A DNA stretch of 33,132 nt from contig CALBUB010000136.1 of the NCBI GenBank assembly GCA_937967955.1, positions 1 through 33,132 of the forward strand. The letters run 5' to 3'. The DNA is from an uncultured Bacillota bacterium. GTDB taxonomy: Bacteria; Bacillota; Clostridia; Tissierellales; Tepidimicrobiaceae. The notes beneath the pieces are model-generated. The model did not search any database, was not told the origin of the DNA, and saw nothing but the letters and a program-made list of their open reading frames with translations. The position numbers and the translations under genes are program-made. Positions 16,149 through 24,730 of this stretch are shown piece by piece. The first letter of the stretch is position 1, and the number at the start of each line of letters is the position of its first letter.

Positions 16149-16499
16149 ATGGGAGTTAAGGGAATTGCTAGCAGTATAGACCCTATTAACTTCAGCAGGT
16201 ACAATGAAAGTGTGAATATAAACAATAGGGGTAATGAGAATGCTACTATCCCATGTAAGGAAGACAAAAAGTCCTTAGAAGAAGAACTAATTAGGTCAAT
16301 AGAAATGGCCAATGAAAAGCTTGTGGTTTATGGAAAGAGGTTTGAATTCTCCATACACCAGCCTACTAAGCATATAATGGTTAAAGTTGTGGATGCAGCT
16401 ACAGATGAAATCATAAGGGAGATACCTCCAGAGAAAATACTAGATTTAATAGCAGCTTTATGGGAATTAGCAGGTATTATTGTAGACGAAAGAGTATAG
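16149..16499 (+). CDS. flaG: Flagellar protein FlaG
   Basis: The 116-residue protein has a low-complexity, polar N-terminal half and the conserved FlaG core at the C-terminus: KRFEFSIHQPTKHIMVKVVD, then DEIIREIPPEKILDLIAALWE. FlaG influences filament length and is encoded before fliD in many Firmicutes. GGGGGGAG precedes the ATG at proper spacing. fliD begins 10 nt after the stop. This is the first gene behind the sigma-D-like promoter. Confidence 0.93.
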   Translation: MGVKGIASSIDPINFSRYNESVNINNRGNENATIPCKEDKKSLEEELIRSIEMANEKLVVYGKRFEFSIHQPTKHIMVKVVDAATDEIIREIPPEKILDLIAALWELAGIIVDERV

Positions 16500-16509
16500 A
16501 GGTGATTTT

Positions 16510-18204
16510 ATGATAAATCCACTAAGGTTTACAGGTTTATCTGGCCTGGATACTGAATCTATGATAGAACAGTTGATGGAAGCAGAAAGGGTAAAGGTTA
16601 CTAAGGTAGAAAAGGAAAAGCAGCTTATTTTATGGAGGCAGGAGCTATATAACGATTTAAATAAGGATTTTGCCAATTTTATTATCAATACTAGGAGGGA
16701 ATTTGGCCTAACCACAACAACGGCTACAGGGGCACTGCTTCCTAATTCCTATAAGAATTTAAGCTGGTATAAGAAGGCCTCATCTTCAGATACTACAGTG
16801 GCAACTGTATCTGCTTCTTCTACCGTATTTGATGGCAGCTATAAGGTTAATGTGAGACAGCTGGCAGAAGGAGTAACCTTAGCTAGTGCAGAGGAGATAA
16901 AAAATCTTGGCCAAGATGGTATAATACTAAATCGTAATGGTGACAAAATTACTAATCTTCAATTTACCATCTATGATGGACAAGTTGATGAAATGGGTGA
17001 GCCAGTTGCTTTTGAAATAAATATTTCTAATGAAAATGGTATAACTATGGAAGAAGTAGCAAGGGCCATAAATTCTGCCAAGGCCACAGTAGTAAATAAA
17101 GAGGGGAAAGAAGTAGAATATTCTATTAATATAAGGGCCAGCTATGATTCGGTTAATAAGAGATTTTTCTTGCAGACTAAGGAAACAGGAGAGAAGGCCC
17201 AAATAAAGATAGAGGTTGATAGGGATAATGATGATTATAGGTATTTTATCAACCAGCTAAGATTAACTGATGGTCAAAAAGATGAAGAAGGCAATCCTAT
17301 AACTTACTTAGCTAAAAGGCTAGCTGAAGGTTTTAAGGGTAAAGATGCCGTAATAGATTTTAATGGGGCAGAAAATATGACTTATTCATCTAACACTATA
17401 AGAGTAAATGGCATCACCATGAACCTGACAGGCACAGGAGAGTTTACCATTACAGTAACTACTGATGTAGATGGCATATATGAAAAGATTAAGAATTTCA
17501 TAGAGGAATACAACAAGTTAGTGGACAAGACCAATGAGCTACTTACCCAAAAGAGGTATTATGATTATGAACCTCTTACTGAAGAGCAGAAGAAGGAAAT
17601 GACAGAAAAGGAAATAGAGCTATGGGAGGAAAAGGCTAAATCAGGCCTTTTAAGGAATGACGATATAATTTCAAGGACCATGCAAAATATTAGGACTTCT
17701 CTATTTGAACCCTTTAATGGTTCTTACAGCTTTCTTACTCAAATTGGAATTACTACAGAAAAATACTCCAGCGGCAGTGCAGGAGGCAAGCTGGTAATAG
17801 ATGAAGAGGCCTTAAAAAAGGCCATAGCTGAAGATCCTGAAGGGGTTTTAGAAATCCTATTTAAAAATGGGGAAGACAAGACCGAAAAAGGCCTTGTAAT
17901 AAGGATATACGACCACATGATAGAGGGCATGGAGGATATAATAGAAAAGGCAGGCACAGGCAATGAGGCAAGCCTATACAGGCAGGTTAAATCCAACATA
18001 CTAATAGATTTTGTAACCAGATTAGGAAGCAGAAGCTATCTGGACAGAAATATAGAGGATATAAATAAAAAAATTGACCAGTTAAATGAAAAATTAGCCG
18101 AAAGAGAAAACTATTATTATAAGAGATTTGCTGCTTTGGAAAGCTATATAAATAGGATGAATGCCCAAAGCATGTGGTTGGCACAGCAATTTAATAGCTA
18201 TTAA
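16510..18204 (+). CDS. fliD: Flagellar filament cap protein FliD (HAP2)
   Basis: FliD forms the cap under which exported flagellin folds at the filament tip. The 564-residue protein has the typical start INPLRFTGLSGLDTESMIEQL, which forms the N-terminal coiled coil, a variable beta-rich middle (residues 90-320) and the FliD C-terminal domain from about 340 (IKNFIEEYNKLVDKTNELL, then LTQIGITTEKYSSGSAGGKL). It ends in a long coiled coil (NIEDINKKIDQLNEKLAERE) and the LAQQFNSY tail. GAGGTGAT supports the start. It sits between flaG and fliS, as in B. subtilis. Confidence 0.96.
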   Translation: MINPLRFTGLSGLDTESMIEQLMEAERVKVTKVEKEKQLILWRQELYNDLNKDFANFIINTRREFGLTTTTATGALLPNSYKNLSWYKKASSSDTTVATVSASSTVFDGSYKVNVRQLAEGVTLASAEEIKNLGQDGIILNRNGDKITNLQFTIYDGQVDEMGEPVAFEINISNENGITMEEVARAINSAKATVVNKEGKEVEYSINIRASYDSVNKRFFLQTKETGEKAQIKIEVDRDNDDYRYFINQLRLTDGQKDEEGNPITYLAKRLAEGFKGKDAVIDFNGAENMTYSSNTIRVNGITMNLTGTGEFTITVTTDVDGIYEKIKNFIEEYNKLVDKTNELLTQKRYYDYEPLTEEQKKEMTEKEIELWEEKAKSGLLRNDDIISRTMQNIRTSLFEPFNGSYSFLTQIGITTEKYSSGSAGGKLVIDEEALKKAIAEDPEGVLEILFKNGEDKTEKGLVIRIYDHMIEGMEDIIEKAGTGNEASLYRQVKSNILIDFVTRLGSRSYLDRNIEDINKKIDQLNEKLAERENYYYKRFAALESYINRMNAQSMWLAQQFNSY

Positions 18205-18228
18205 TAGAGTTAGGAGAGGATGGGAAGT

Positions 18229-18615
18229 ATGAATAATGCTTTAAACCAATATAAGCAGAATGTAGTTTTTACAGCTACACCAGAAGAATTAACTTTGATG
18301 CTATACGATGGTTGTATTAAGTTTATGAACATGGCCAAGTACCATATAGAGAAAAGGGATATACAGAAAGCCCATGAATCTCTCATAAAAGCTCAAGATA
18401 TAGTATATGAGCTAAGGGGAACTTTAAATGATAAATATGAGATAGCCTCAAACTTTAGGAAGCTTTATGATTTTGTGTTAGACAGGCTAATAGAGGCTAA
18501 CTTAAGGAAGGAAACTAAGCCTATAGATGAGGCTTTGGAGATAATAACAGGCCTTAGGGATACTTGGAAGGAAGCTATGAAGAAGGTTAAAAAGACCGTC
18601 TATAAAAACAGGTAG
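18229..18615 (+). CDS. fliS: Flagellin export chaperone FliS
   Basis: FliS binds flagellin C-termini in the cytoplasm, preventing early polymerisation and guiding export. The product shows the family pattern NALNQYKQNVVFTATPEELTLMLYDGCIKFM and a four-helix-bundle layout with LIKAQDIVYELRGTLN. I place the start at the ATG 18229. An ATG at 18220 exists, but AGGAGAGG runs right up to it, while the spacing is good for 18229 and FliS proteins usually begin within a few residues of the NxYxxN motif. The next gene follows 8 nt downstream. Confidence 0.95.
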   Translation: MNNALNQYKQNVVFTATPEELTLMLYDGCIKFMNMAKYHIEKRDIQKAHESLIKAQDIVYELRGTLNDKYEIASNFRKLYDFVLDRLIEANLRKETKPIDEALEIITGLRDTWKEAMKKVKKTVYKNR

Positions 18616-18623
18616 GTGCTAAT

Positions 18624-19094
18624 ATGACTTATGAAAAAATTGACCAGTTAATAGAAATTACTAGAAAGAAAAATGAACTCCTCAAATCCATGCTTACCCT
18701 TACAGAGAAGCAGAAAGAAAATATAGATAAGGATTCTTATAGGGCTTTAAATAAGAGTCTAGATGAAAAGGATGAAATAATTAAAGAAATTGATCAGTTG
18801 GATAGAGATTTTCTAGATATATTTACAGAGATAAAAAGAGAACACTTTATAGAGAACATAGACCAGCTGGATCCTAAAAAGTATCCAAACCTTAAGGAGC
18901 TAAAGGAAGCTGTTAAAGAAGTAACTTCAACCTTGTTAGCTATTTCACTATTAGATAAGGAGAATATTAAGTCTATAAAGGAGAAGCTGGAGGATACTAA
19001 GAGGGAATTGGTAAGGATAAAAAGTGGGAAAAGGGCCTATAAGGGATATAATTATAGTTTTGCTGACAGTATGTTAATAGATGAAAAGAAATAG
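18624..19094 (+). CDS. FlgN/FliT-type flagellar export chaperone
   Basis: The 156-residue, strongly helical, charged protein lies directly after fliS, the position of fliT in B. subtilis. Helical heptads run through EKIDQLIEITRKKNELLKSM and EKDEIIKEIDQLDRDFLDI. The C-terminus (KRAYKGYNYSFADSMLIDEKK) is like the conserved end of FlgN-family chaperones, which keep hook-associated proteins FlgK and FlgL export-competent; FliT does this for FliD. The two families are hard to separate by eye, so no symbol is given. It ends the operon at a good terminator. Confidence 0.75.
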   Translation: MTYEKIDQLIEITRKKNELLKSMLTLTEKQKENIDKDSYRALNKSLDEKDEIIKEIDQLDRDFLDIFTEIKREHFIENIDQLDPKKYPNLKELKEAVKEVTSTLLAISLLDKENIKSIKEKLEDTKRELVRIKSGKRAYKGYNYSFADSMLIDEKK

Positions 19095-19124
19095 CCAAGG
19101 ACTTTTATGTCTTTGGCTATTTTT
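19090..19124 (+). terminator. Terminator of the flaG-fliD-fliS operon
   Basis: A 13-bp stem with one G-U pair (19090-19102 with 19109-19121) is followed by a T-rich tail. It overlaps the last codon and stop. Confidence 0.88.
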
Positions 19125-19282
19125 GTTGTTGAAGGATGTGGTATGCATCCTAAGCTTAAGATTCAAACCTTTTTGCTTTTCCTTTATGAAATGCTTTCTA
19201 CAAATTTCTTCAAAGCTAGGCTTAGGCTTTATACTCAAGAACTATCTACATATTTTTCTTTATATCAACAAAAAATGCTATG

Positions 19283-19329
19283 ATAAAACTCTAATTAACA
19301 ATTTATACAGAACTTATTAAGAGTTTTAT
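19283..19329. repeat. 10-bp inverted repeat flanking the DnaA-box cluster
   Basis: ATAAAACTCT at 19283-19292 matches AGAGTTTTAT at 19320-19329 as an inverted repeat with a 27-nt loop. The right arm overlaps the first DnaA box. Confidence 0.55.
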
Positions 19330-19434
19330 CCACAGGCTAAAAGGGGCAATAATAGTTATTCACAAATTAATCCACATTATCCACAATCCATGTATATAAT
19401 TGTCCACAAAATTATTCAGTTATCTTGTGAATAA
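19303..19434. promoter_or_regulatory. Cluster of DnaA boxes
   Basis: TTATCCACA occurs twice exactly (19326-19334, 19377-19385). TTATTCACA, which fits TTATNCACA, occurs at 19356-19364 and on the minus strand at 19426-19434. One-mismatch copies lie at 19303-19311, 19368-19376 and 19400-19408. That is four consensus and three near-consensus boxes within 132 bp, followed by an AT-rich run at 19458-19530 with TAATAATAA. The region between the flagellar operon and hpf has no gene; a 79-codon frame across 19081-19320 overlaps the terminator and is not credible. The boxes suggest DnaA binding: a titration or re-activation site, DnaA control of hpf, or an origin-like element. Confidence 0.75.
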
Positions 19435-19480
19435 ATAGACTAAAATTTTGCCGGCTGCTGAATAAATATTGGAATTATTG

Positions 19481-19509
19481 TTTACAAATACACCCTTTAA
19501 GGGTAATAT
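19481..19509 (+). promoter_or_regulatory. Probable sigma-A promoter of hpf
   Basis: TTTACA (19481-19486), a 17-bp spacer and TAATAT (19504-19509) lie about 55 bp before the hpf start. A small hairpin (ATAAGC/GGCTTAT, 19531-19547) stands just before the ribosome site. Confidence 0.55.
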
Positions 19510-19565
19510 TATAATAATAAATATATGAGTATAAGCTTTAGGCTTATATGAAAGGAGTTGGGTTT

Positions 19566-20099
19566 ATGAAATTAACCTTTACAGGAAAAAACATTGAGGT
19601 AACAGAAGCCCTAAGGGATATAACAGAAAAGAAGCTAAGCAGATTGGACAAGTATTTCAAAAAAGATGTGGTGGGAAATGTAGTATATAGTGTAGAAAGA
19701 AACTGGAAAGTATTAGAGATAACCATAAACCTGCCTGGAACCATACTTAGGGTAGAAGAAGCCAGCGATGATATGTATGCTGCCATCGATAAAGCTGTTG
19801 ACGTATTGGAACGTCAAATTAGAAAATATAAGACTAAACTGCAAAAAAGGTATCAAGCTGGTGAAACTATCAGATTCGAAAATGTAATGCCTCTAGAAGA
19901 GGAAAAGGAAGAGGAAAAGCCTAGACTTGTAAAGACTAAAAGATTTGAGATGAAGCCTATGAGCGTAGATGAAGCAATACTCCAGATGGAACTATTAGGC
20001 CACAATTTCTTCGTATTTATGAATGCTGATATTGATCAAGTAAGTGTCGTATATAAAAGAAAAGATGGTAATTATGGGTTGATAGAGCCAGAATTTTAA
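19566..20099 (+). CDS. hpf: Ribosome hibernation promoting factor HPF, long form
   Basis: HPF binds the decoding centre of idle 30S subunits and, in its long form, pairs ribosomes into inactive 100S dimers. The 177-residue product has the N-terminal beta-alpha-beta domain (MKLTFTGKNIEVTEALRDI, then EITINLPGTILRVEEASDDM and AIDKAVDVLERQIRKYK). After a charged linker comes the C-terminal dimerisation domain (VKTKRFEMKPMSVDEAILQM, LLGHNFFVFMNADI, VVYKRKDGNYGLIEP). An ATG at 19548 lies before the AAGGAG site; that site serves the ATG at 19566, which also fits the family start. Downstream is a hairpin, then the DUF5317 gene and secA, near the B. subtilis order. Confidence 0.96.
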   Translation: MKLTFTGKNIEVTEALRDITEKKLSRLDKYFKKDVVGNVVYSVERNWKVLEITINLPGTILRVEEASDDMYAAIDKAVDVLERQIRKYKTKLQKRYQAGETIRFENVMPLEEEKEEEKPRLVKTKRFEMKPMSVDEAILQMELLGHNFFVFMNADIDQVSVVYKRKDGNYGLIEPEF

Positions 20100-20122
20100 T
20101 AGTATAATTTATATAGATTAGC

Positions 20123-20160
20123 TTAATGCAGGATATGTTATATATCCTGCATTAATTTGT
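20123..20160 (+). terminator. Likely terminator of hpf
   Basis: A 14-bp perfect stem (20123-20136 with 20142-20155) with a GTTAT loop has only a short, broken T tail. Confidence 0.65.
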
Positions 20161-20178
20161 ATAAAAGGAGATGATTAG

Positions 20179-20694
20179 ATGATTTTGGAAGCCATAATAA
20201 TATCAGTAATAATAGGTTTTATAAGAGGAGGGAATTTAAGGGGCCTTAGGCGAGTAAACAAACTTACTGCTTTATTATTCATATTGGGTGCACTTATCCA
20301 ATACTTATTAGTTTCCTTAGACCAGCTGGCGGATAATAACAGTATAGCTTTAATTATAAGGTATAGTAAACCAATCCAAATACTTTCTTACATATTAATA
20401 TTAATAGGGCTTTTTACAAATATTAAATTTAAATCCCTATGGGTTGTATTTACTGGTTATATACTAAACTTCCTATTTTTATTATCTAATAATTGGACCA
20501 TACCTAATCTAATAGGAGAAGAAGCTGTAGCTGGTAGATTTCCAATACTGGGTAAAATAATACAGTTTCACACGCCTTATCCCCTTCCAAAGGCCATTAG
20601 TGTAGGAGATTTGATAATTGCCTTTGGTATATTTTCTTTCATACAGGAAATAATGCTGGAAGGTGATGGGAGTAAATATACTTTTAAATTTTAA
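20179..20694 (+). CDS. DUF5317 family membrane protein
   Basis: The 171-residue hydrophobic protein has about five membrane segments. It starts at ATG behind AAAGGAGATGAT. The family signs are a short helix and GGNLRGLRRV near the start, a conserved NNWTIPN loop after the fourth segment and the ending PKAISVGDLIIAFGIFSFIQ. The loop LPILG-like PxLGKIIQFHTPYPLP is also typical. Function is unknown. It lies between hpf and secA, where B. subtilis has no such gene, with its own hairpin on the upstream side. Confidence 0.75.
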   Translation: MILEAIIISVIIGFIRGGNLRGLRRVNKLTALLFILGALIQYLLVSLDQLADNNSIALIIRYSKPIQILSYILILIGLFTNIKFKSLWVVFTGYILNFLFLLSNNWTIPNLIGEEAVAGRFPILGKIIQFHTPYPLPKAISVGDLIIAFGIFSFIQEIMLEGDGSKYTFKF

Positions 20695-20699
20695 CAAAC

Positions 20700-20728
20700 T
20701 TGTATTAAAATATGGCAAGTGATAAAAT
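20700..20728 (+). promoter_or_regulatory. Probable sigma-A promoter of secA
   Basis: TTGTAT (20700-20705), a 17-bp spacer and TAAAAT (20723-20728) lie 38 bp before the secA start codon. Confidence 0.5.
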
Positions 20729-20765
20729 ATTATGATGAAATTTATCTGAAAGGCGGTTTCTTTAG

Positions 20766-23492
20766 ATGAAGAACTTATTTAAGAAAGTATTTGGCTCTCG
20801 CAATGACAGAGAACTGAAGAAATTATACCCTATTGTGGATAAGATAGAGTCCTATGAGGAAGAATTAAAAAAGCTTTCTGATGAGGAGTTAAGGGGCAAG
20901 ACCCTAGAGTTTAAAGAGAGACTAAAAAAAGGAGAAACCTTAGATGACCTTCTACCAGAAGCCTATGCAGTGGTAAGGGAAGCTGCAACAAGGGTATTAG
21001 GCATGAGACACTACAGGGTTCAGCTATTAGGTGGAATTGTACTCCATCAGGGAAGAATAGCTGAGATGAAAACAGGAGAAGGTAAGACCTTGGTGGCTAC
21101 ATTACCTGCTTATTTAAATGCTCTAACAGGTGATGGGGTCCATATAGTTACAGTTAATGATTACCTAGCCAATAGGGATAGGCTTTGGATGGGTAAAATA
21201 TATGAATTTTTAGGCATGTCTGTTGGCTGTATACTCCATGGAATGACTAGTTCAGAAAGAAGGAAGGCCTATAATTGTGATATTACCTATGGAACCAATA
21301 ATGAATTTGGCTTTGACTATTTAAGGGACAATATGGTCATATATAAGGAAGAGATGGTGCAGAGAAAACTTAACTATGCTATAGTAGACGAGGTGGACAG
21401 CATACTAATAGACGAAGCTAGGACTCCTTTGATCATTTCAGGACAAGGAGAAAAGTCTACCGATCTATATAAAGCTGCCAATGCTTTTGTAAAGACATTA
21501 AAGGGAAGGGTAATAGATCCTAATGAAGATAAGAAGGAGCCTTTTGATAGGGAATTTAAAGAAGAGACAGTAGATTTCCTTATAAACGAAAAGGCTAGAA
21601 GCTGTGTGTTGACTGAAAAGGGAACTTATAAGGCGGAAAAATATTTCAATATAGAAAACTTGGCAGATCCAGATAATATGGAAATTGCCCACCATATAAA
21701 TCAGGCCCTTAAGGCCAACTATATAATGAAGAGGGACATAGACTATGTGGTAAAAGACGGCCAAGTTTTAATAGTAGACGAATTTACTGGCAGAATCATG
21801 TATGGTAGAAGATATAGTGATGGCCTCCATCAAGCTATTGAAGCAAAGGAAGGCCTTAATATTAGAAGTGAATCTAAGACTTTAGCTACCATAACCTTCC
21901 AAAACTATTTTAGAATGTATGAAAAATTAGCAGGTATGACTGGTACAGCCAAAACAGAAGAAGATGAGTTTATAGAAATATATGGAATGGATGTAGTAGA
22001 AATACCAACCAATAAGCCAGTAATAAGGAAGGACTATCCAGATGTGGTCTATAAAACAGAAAGAGCCAAATTTAAGGCCATAGTAGAAGAGATAAAAGAA
22101 AAGCACAAAATTGGCCAGCCAGTGTTGGTAGGTACCATTTCCATTGAAAAATCAGAAATGTTAAGCCGAATGCTGAAAAAGGAAGGCATTAAGCACAATG
22201 TATTAAATGCAAAATACCATGAAATGGAAGCAGAAATTATAGCCCAGGCAGGAAGGTTTGGTGCAGTGACTATTGCTACCAATATGGCTGGTAGGGGTAC
22301 TGATATAGTATTAGGAGGAAATCCTGAATATCTGGCTAAATTAGAGCTTAGGAAAAAGGGCTATGATGAGGAGACAATTGCCCTTGTAGACAGCTTCATA
22401 GAAACGGCTGATGATGAGGTTCTAAAGGCAAGAGAAGAGTATAAAAAGCTTTATGAAAAATACAAGAAAGAGACCCAGGAGGAAGCTAAGAAGGTAATAG
22501 AAGTTGGAGGCCTCCACATTATAGGAACAGAAAGGCATGAGGCCCGAAGGATTGACAACCAGTTAAGGGGCCGGGCTGGAAGACAGGGAGACCCAGGTTC
22601 TTCTAGATTTTATATATCCTTAGAAGATGACCTTATGAGGCTCTTTGGTGGAGAAAGGGTAAAGGCCCTTGTAGACAGTTTAAATATGGATGAAGATGAA
22701 CCCTTAGAGCACAATCTTCTTACCAGATCCATTGAAAGCGCACAAAAGAAGCTGGAAAGCAATAACTTCTCCATAAGGAAGCATGTATTACAATACGACA
22801 ATGTGATGAACAAGCAGAGGGAAGTAATCTATGGAGAAAGAAGGAAGGTCTTAGAGGAGAAGGACTTAAAAGAAGACATCCTATCTATGGTAAAAAGCGT
22901 CATAGAAAGGGCAGTAGATGTATATACAAGGCAGAGTGAAGATGTGGCTGAATGGGATCTGGTAGGCCTTATAACCTATTTAGAAGGAATATTCTTGCCG
23001 AAAAATGCTTTGAAAATAGAGGAGATTAAGTCTTTAAATAAAGAAAACTTAATAGATAAACTATATGGAATAGCTGTAGAAAGATACAATAAGAAGGAAG
23101 AAGAAATAGGTCCAGAAACCTTTAGGGAAGTAGAAAGGGTCATACTGCTGCAAGTAGTAGACAAAAAATGGATGGACCATATAGATGCAATGGATCAGCT
23201 AAGGCAGGGTATAAGCCTTAGAGCCTATGGCCAGGAGGATCCAGTAAGGGCTTACCAAAATGAAGGCTTTGACATGTTTGAAGAGATGATTCACAGCATA
23301 CAGGAGGATACAGTAAAATACTTGTTCCATATAAGAAAGCCTGATAATATGCAAAGAAAGAGGGTTGTAGACCCAACAGCTACAAATAAAAAACAACAGC
23401 CAGTTGTTAAAAAGAAGAAAATAGGAAGGAATGAACCTTGTCCTTGTGGTAGTGGTAAAAAATACAAAAAATGTTGTGGAAGGAATGTATAA
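20766..23492 (+). CDS. secA: Protein translocase ATPase SecA
   Basis: SecA drives preproteins through SecYEG using ATP. The 908-residue protein has the whole domain series: helical start, NBD1 with Walker A MKTGEGKT at 101-108 and Walker B VDEVDSILIDEART around 207-220, the preprotein cross-linking domain, NBD2 with GTISIEKSE and ATNMAGRGTDI, GRAGRQGDPGSSRF, the helical scaffold (WMDHIDAMDQLRQGI) and a C-terminal linker ending in the zinc motif CPCGSGKKYKKCC that binds lipids or SecB-like partners. It is some 70 residues longer than the B. subtilis protein, through charged inserts near 240-275 and 540-575. This is the housekeeping SecA1 type. prfB follows 30 nt downstream. Confidence 0.98.
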   Translation: MKNLFKKVFGSRNDRELKKLYPIVDKIESYEEELKKLSDEELRGKTLEFKERLKKGETLDDLLPEAYAVVREAATRVLGMRHYRVQLLGGIVLHQGRIAEMKTGEGKTLVATLPAYLNALTGDGVHIVTVNDYLANRDRLWMGKIYEFLGMSVGCILHGMTSSERRKAYNCDITYGTNNEFGFDYLRDNMVIYKEEMVQRKLNYAIVDEVDSILIDEARTPLIISGQGEKSTDLYKAANAFVKTLKGRVIDPNEDKKEPFDREFKEETVDFLINEKARSCVLTEKGTYKAEKYFNIENLADPDNMEIAHHINQALKANYIMKRDIDYVVKDGQVLIVDEFTGRIMYGRRYSDGLHQAIEAKEGLNIRSESKTLATITFQNYFRMYEKLAGMTGTAKTEEDEFIEIYGMDVVEIPTNKPVIRKDYPDVVYKTERAKFKAIVEEIKEKHKIGQPVLVGTISIEKSEMLSRMLKKEGIKHNVLNAKYHEMEAEIIAQAGRFGAVTIATNMAGRGTDIVLGGNPEYLAKLELRKKGYDEETIALVDSFIETADDEVLKAREEYKKLYEKYKKETQEEAKKVIEVGGLHIIGTERHEARRIDNQLRGRAGRQGDPGSSRFYISLEDDLMRLFGGERVKALVDSLNMDEDEPLEHNLLTRSIESAQKKLESNNFSIRKHVLQYDNVMNKQREVIYGERRKVLEEKDLKEDILSMVKSVIERAVDVYTRQSEDVAEWDLVGLITYLEGIFLPKNALKIEEIKSLNKENLIDKLYGIAVERYNKKEEEIGPETFREVERVILLQVVDKKWMDHIDAMDQLRQGISLRAYGQEDPVRAYQNEGFDMFEEMIHSIQEDTVKYLFHIRKPDNMQRKRVVDPTATNKKQQPVVKKKKIGRNEPCPCGSGKKYKKCCGRNV

Positions 23493-23522
23493 TATATTTT
23501 AAGAAGAGGAAAGGAGTAGTCT

Positions 23523-24633
23523 ATGGAAGATCTATATCTATACAGAGAAAAAACTGAAGATATTAAACAGCTGGTAAGAGAATTGGGTGTTTCTCTTTGA
23601 AATAGATAAGCTAAAGGAAAAAGCTAAAAAACTTGAAGAAGAAACCTACAAAGAGGACTTTTGGAATGATTCAGAAAAGGCTCAAAAGTTGGTAAAAGAG
23701 CTAAGCCATATGAAGAATCAAATAGAAGAATATGAAGAATTAGTAGAGGCTATAGAGGAGTTGGAGGTCCTTTTAGAGCTTATAAGCGAAGGGGAAAGCC
23801 AAGAACTATATGAAGATTTAAAGGGTCAGTTTAAAGAAGTAGCCCAAAAGGCAGAAGAGTTTAAGATATCCACTTTACTTAAGGGAGAATACGACAAAAA
23901 TAATGTAATCCTTTCTATCCATTCTGGTGCAGGAGGCCTTGAGGCCCAAGACTGGGCTGAGATGCTTTTTAGAATGTATAAAAGATGGGCTGAAAGGAAG
24001 AACTACAAAGTGGATATATTAGACTTTCTAAGGGATACAGAAGGGGGCATCAAATCTGTAACCATGCTTATTAAAGGCCTTAATGCCTACGGCTACTTAA
24101 AGTCAGAAAAGGGAGTCCACAGGCTAATTAGGATTTCCCCCTTTGATTCTTCCAATAGAAGGCATACTTCCTTTGCAAGTATAGATGTGTATCCTGAACT
24201 GGATGATGATATAGAGGTAGAGATAAATGAAGCCGATTTAAAAATAGACACCTTTAGGGCCAGTGGAGCAGGAGGACAGCATGTTAACACAACCGATTCA
24301 GCAGTAAGAATAACCCACATACCTACAGGCATAGTGGTCCAGTGCCAAAGTGAACGCTCCCAACACAGTAATAGGGAAACGGCTATGAAGATGTTAAAGG
24401 CAAAGCTCATCCAATTGAAGGAAGAGGAAAGGAAGGAAAAGATAGAAGATCTACAGGGAAAATATACCCAAATTGCTTGGGGTTCCCAGATAAGATCCTA
24501 TATATTCCACCCCTATACCCTTGTAAAGGATCACAGGACAGATGTGGAAGTGGGAGATGTTGAAAGGGTATTAGATGGAGATATAGATGTGTTCATAATG
24601 GAGTATTTAAAAAATTTGCCTTCTAATAAATAG
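23523..24633 (+). CDS. prfB: Peptide chain release factor 2, with programmed +1 frameshift
   Basis: RF2 recognises UAA and UGA and releases the finished peptide. The gene is in two frames. The first reads 25 codons from ATG 23523 to CTT and an in-frame TGA at 23598-23600. Skipping T23598 enters the second frame (GAA ATA GAT...), which runs to 24633, for a total of 369 residues. This is the classic autoregulated CTT-TGA slip. The codon-recognition tripeptide SPF is in IRISPFDSSNRRHTS, and the catalytic GGQ in GAGGQHVNTTDS. The internal Shine-Dalgarno stimulator is weak here (GGGTG before CTT) and the base after TGA is A rather than the common C. AGGAG precedes the first ATG. It is probably co-transcribed with secA, as in many Firmicutes. 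Confidence 0.97.
23595..23601 (+). promoter_or_regulatory. Programmed +1 frameshift site in prfB
   Basis: The slippery CTT and the stop TGA (CTTTGAA) lie at the switch between the two reading frames. High RF2 favours termination at TGA; low RF2 favours the slip and full-length synthesis. Confidence 0.93.
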
Positions 24634-24649
24634 AAGGCAAAATTTTTTT
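24615..24649 (+). terminator. Terminator of secA-prfB
   Basis: An 11-bp perfect stem (24615-24625 with 24631-24641) with a 5-nt loop and seven T residues (24643-24649). The prfB stop codon starts the right arm. Confidence 0.92.
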
Positions 24650-24695
24650 AATTTTAAGTAGGATTTTTTGTATATATGTAGTATATAGAATAATA

Positions 24696-24715
24696 GTAGT
24701 AAATTTTTTTACTAC
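24696..24715. repeat. Inverted repeat before tex
   Basis: GTAGTAAA (24696-24703) and TTTACTAC (24708-24715) form a perfect 8-bp inverted repeat around TTTT, ending 2 nt before the GGAAGGTGAT ribosome site of tex. It could be an operator or a translation-modulating hairpin. Confidence 0.5.
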
Positions 24716-24730
24716 ATGGAAGGTGATAAA

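Noticed and set aside
19081..19320. 79-codon plus-strand frame after the flagellar operon
   Set aside because: It begins inside the last codons of the FlgN/FliT-like gene, runs through the terminator hairpin, has no ribosome site and reads as low-complexity Phe/Leu-rich sequence.
19303..19530. Calling the DnaA-box cluster the chromosomal origin
   Set aside because: No dnaA, dnaN, recF, rpmH or parAB is in the window and the gene context is flagellar/secA; GC skew could not be computed. Kept as a DnaA-binding cluster only.
23598..23600. TGA in prfB as selenocysteine codon or pseudogene mark
   Set aside because: CTT-TGA at this position with a +1 continuation is the known RF2 autoregulatory frameshift.
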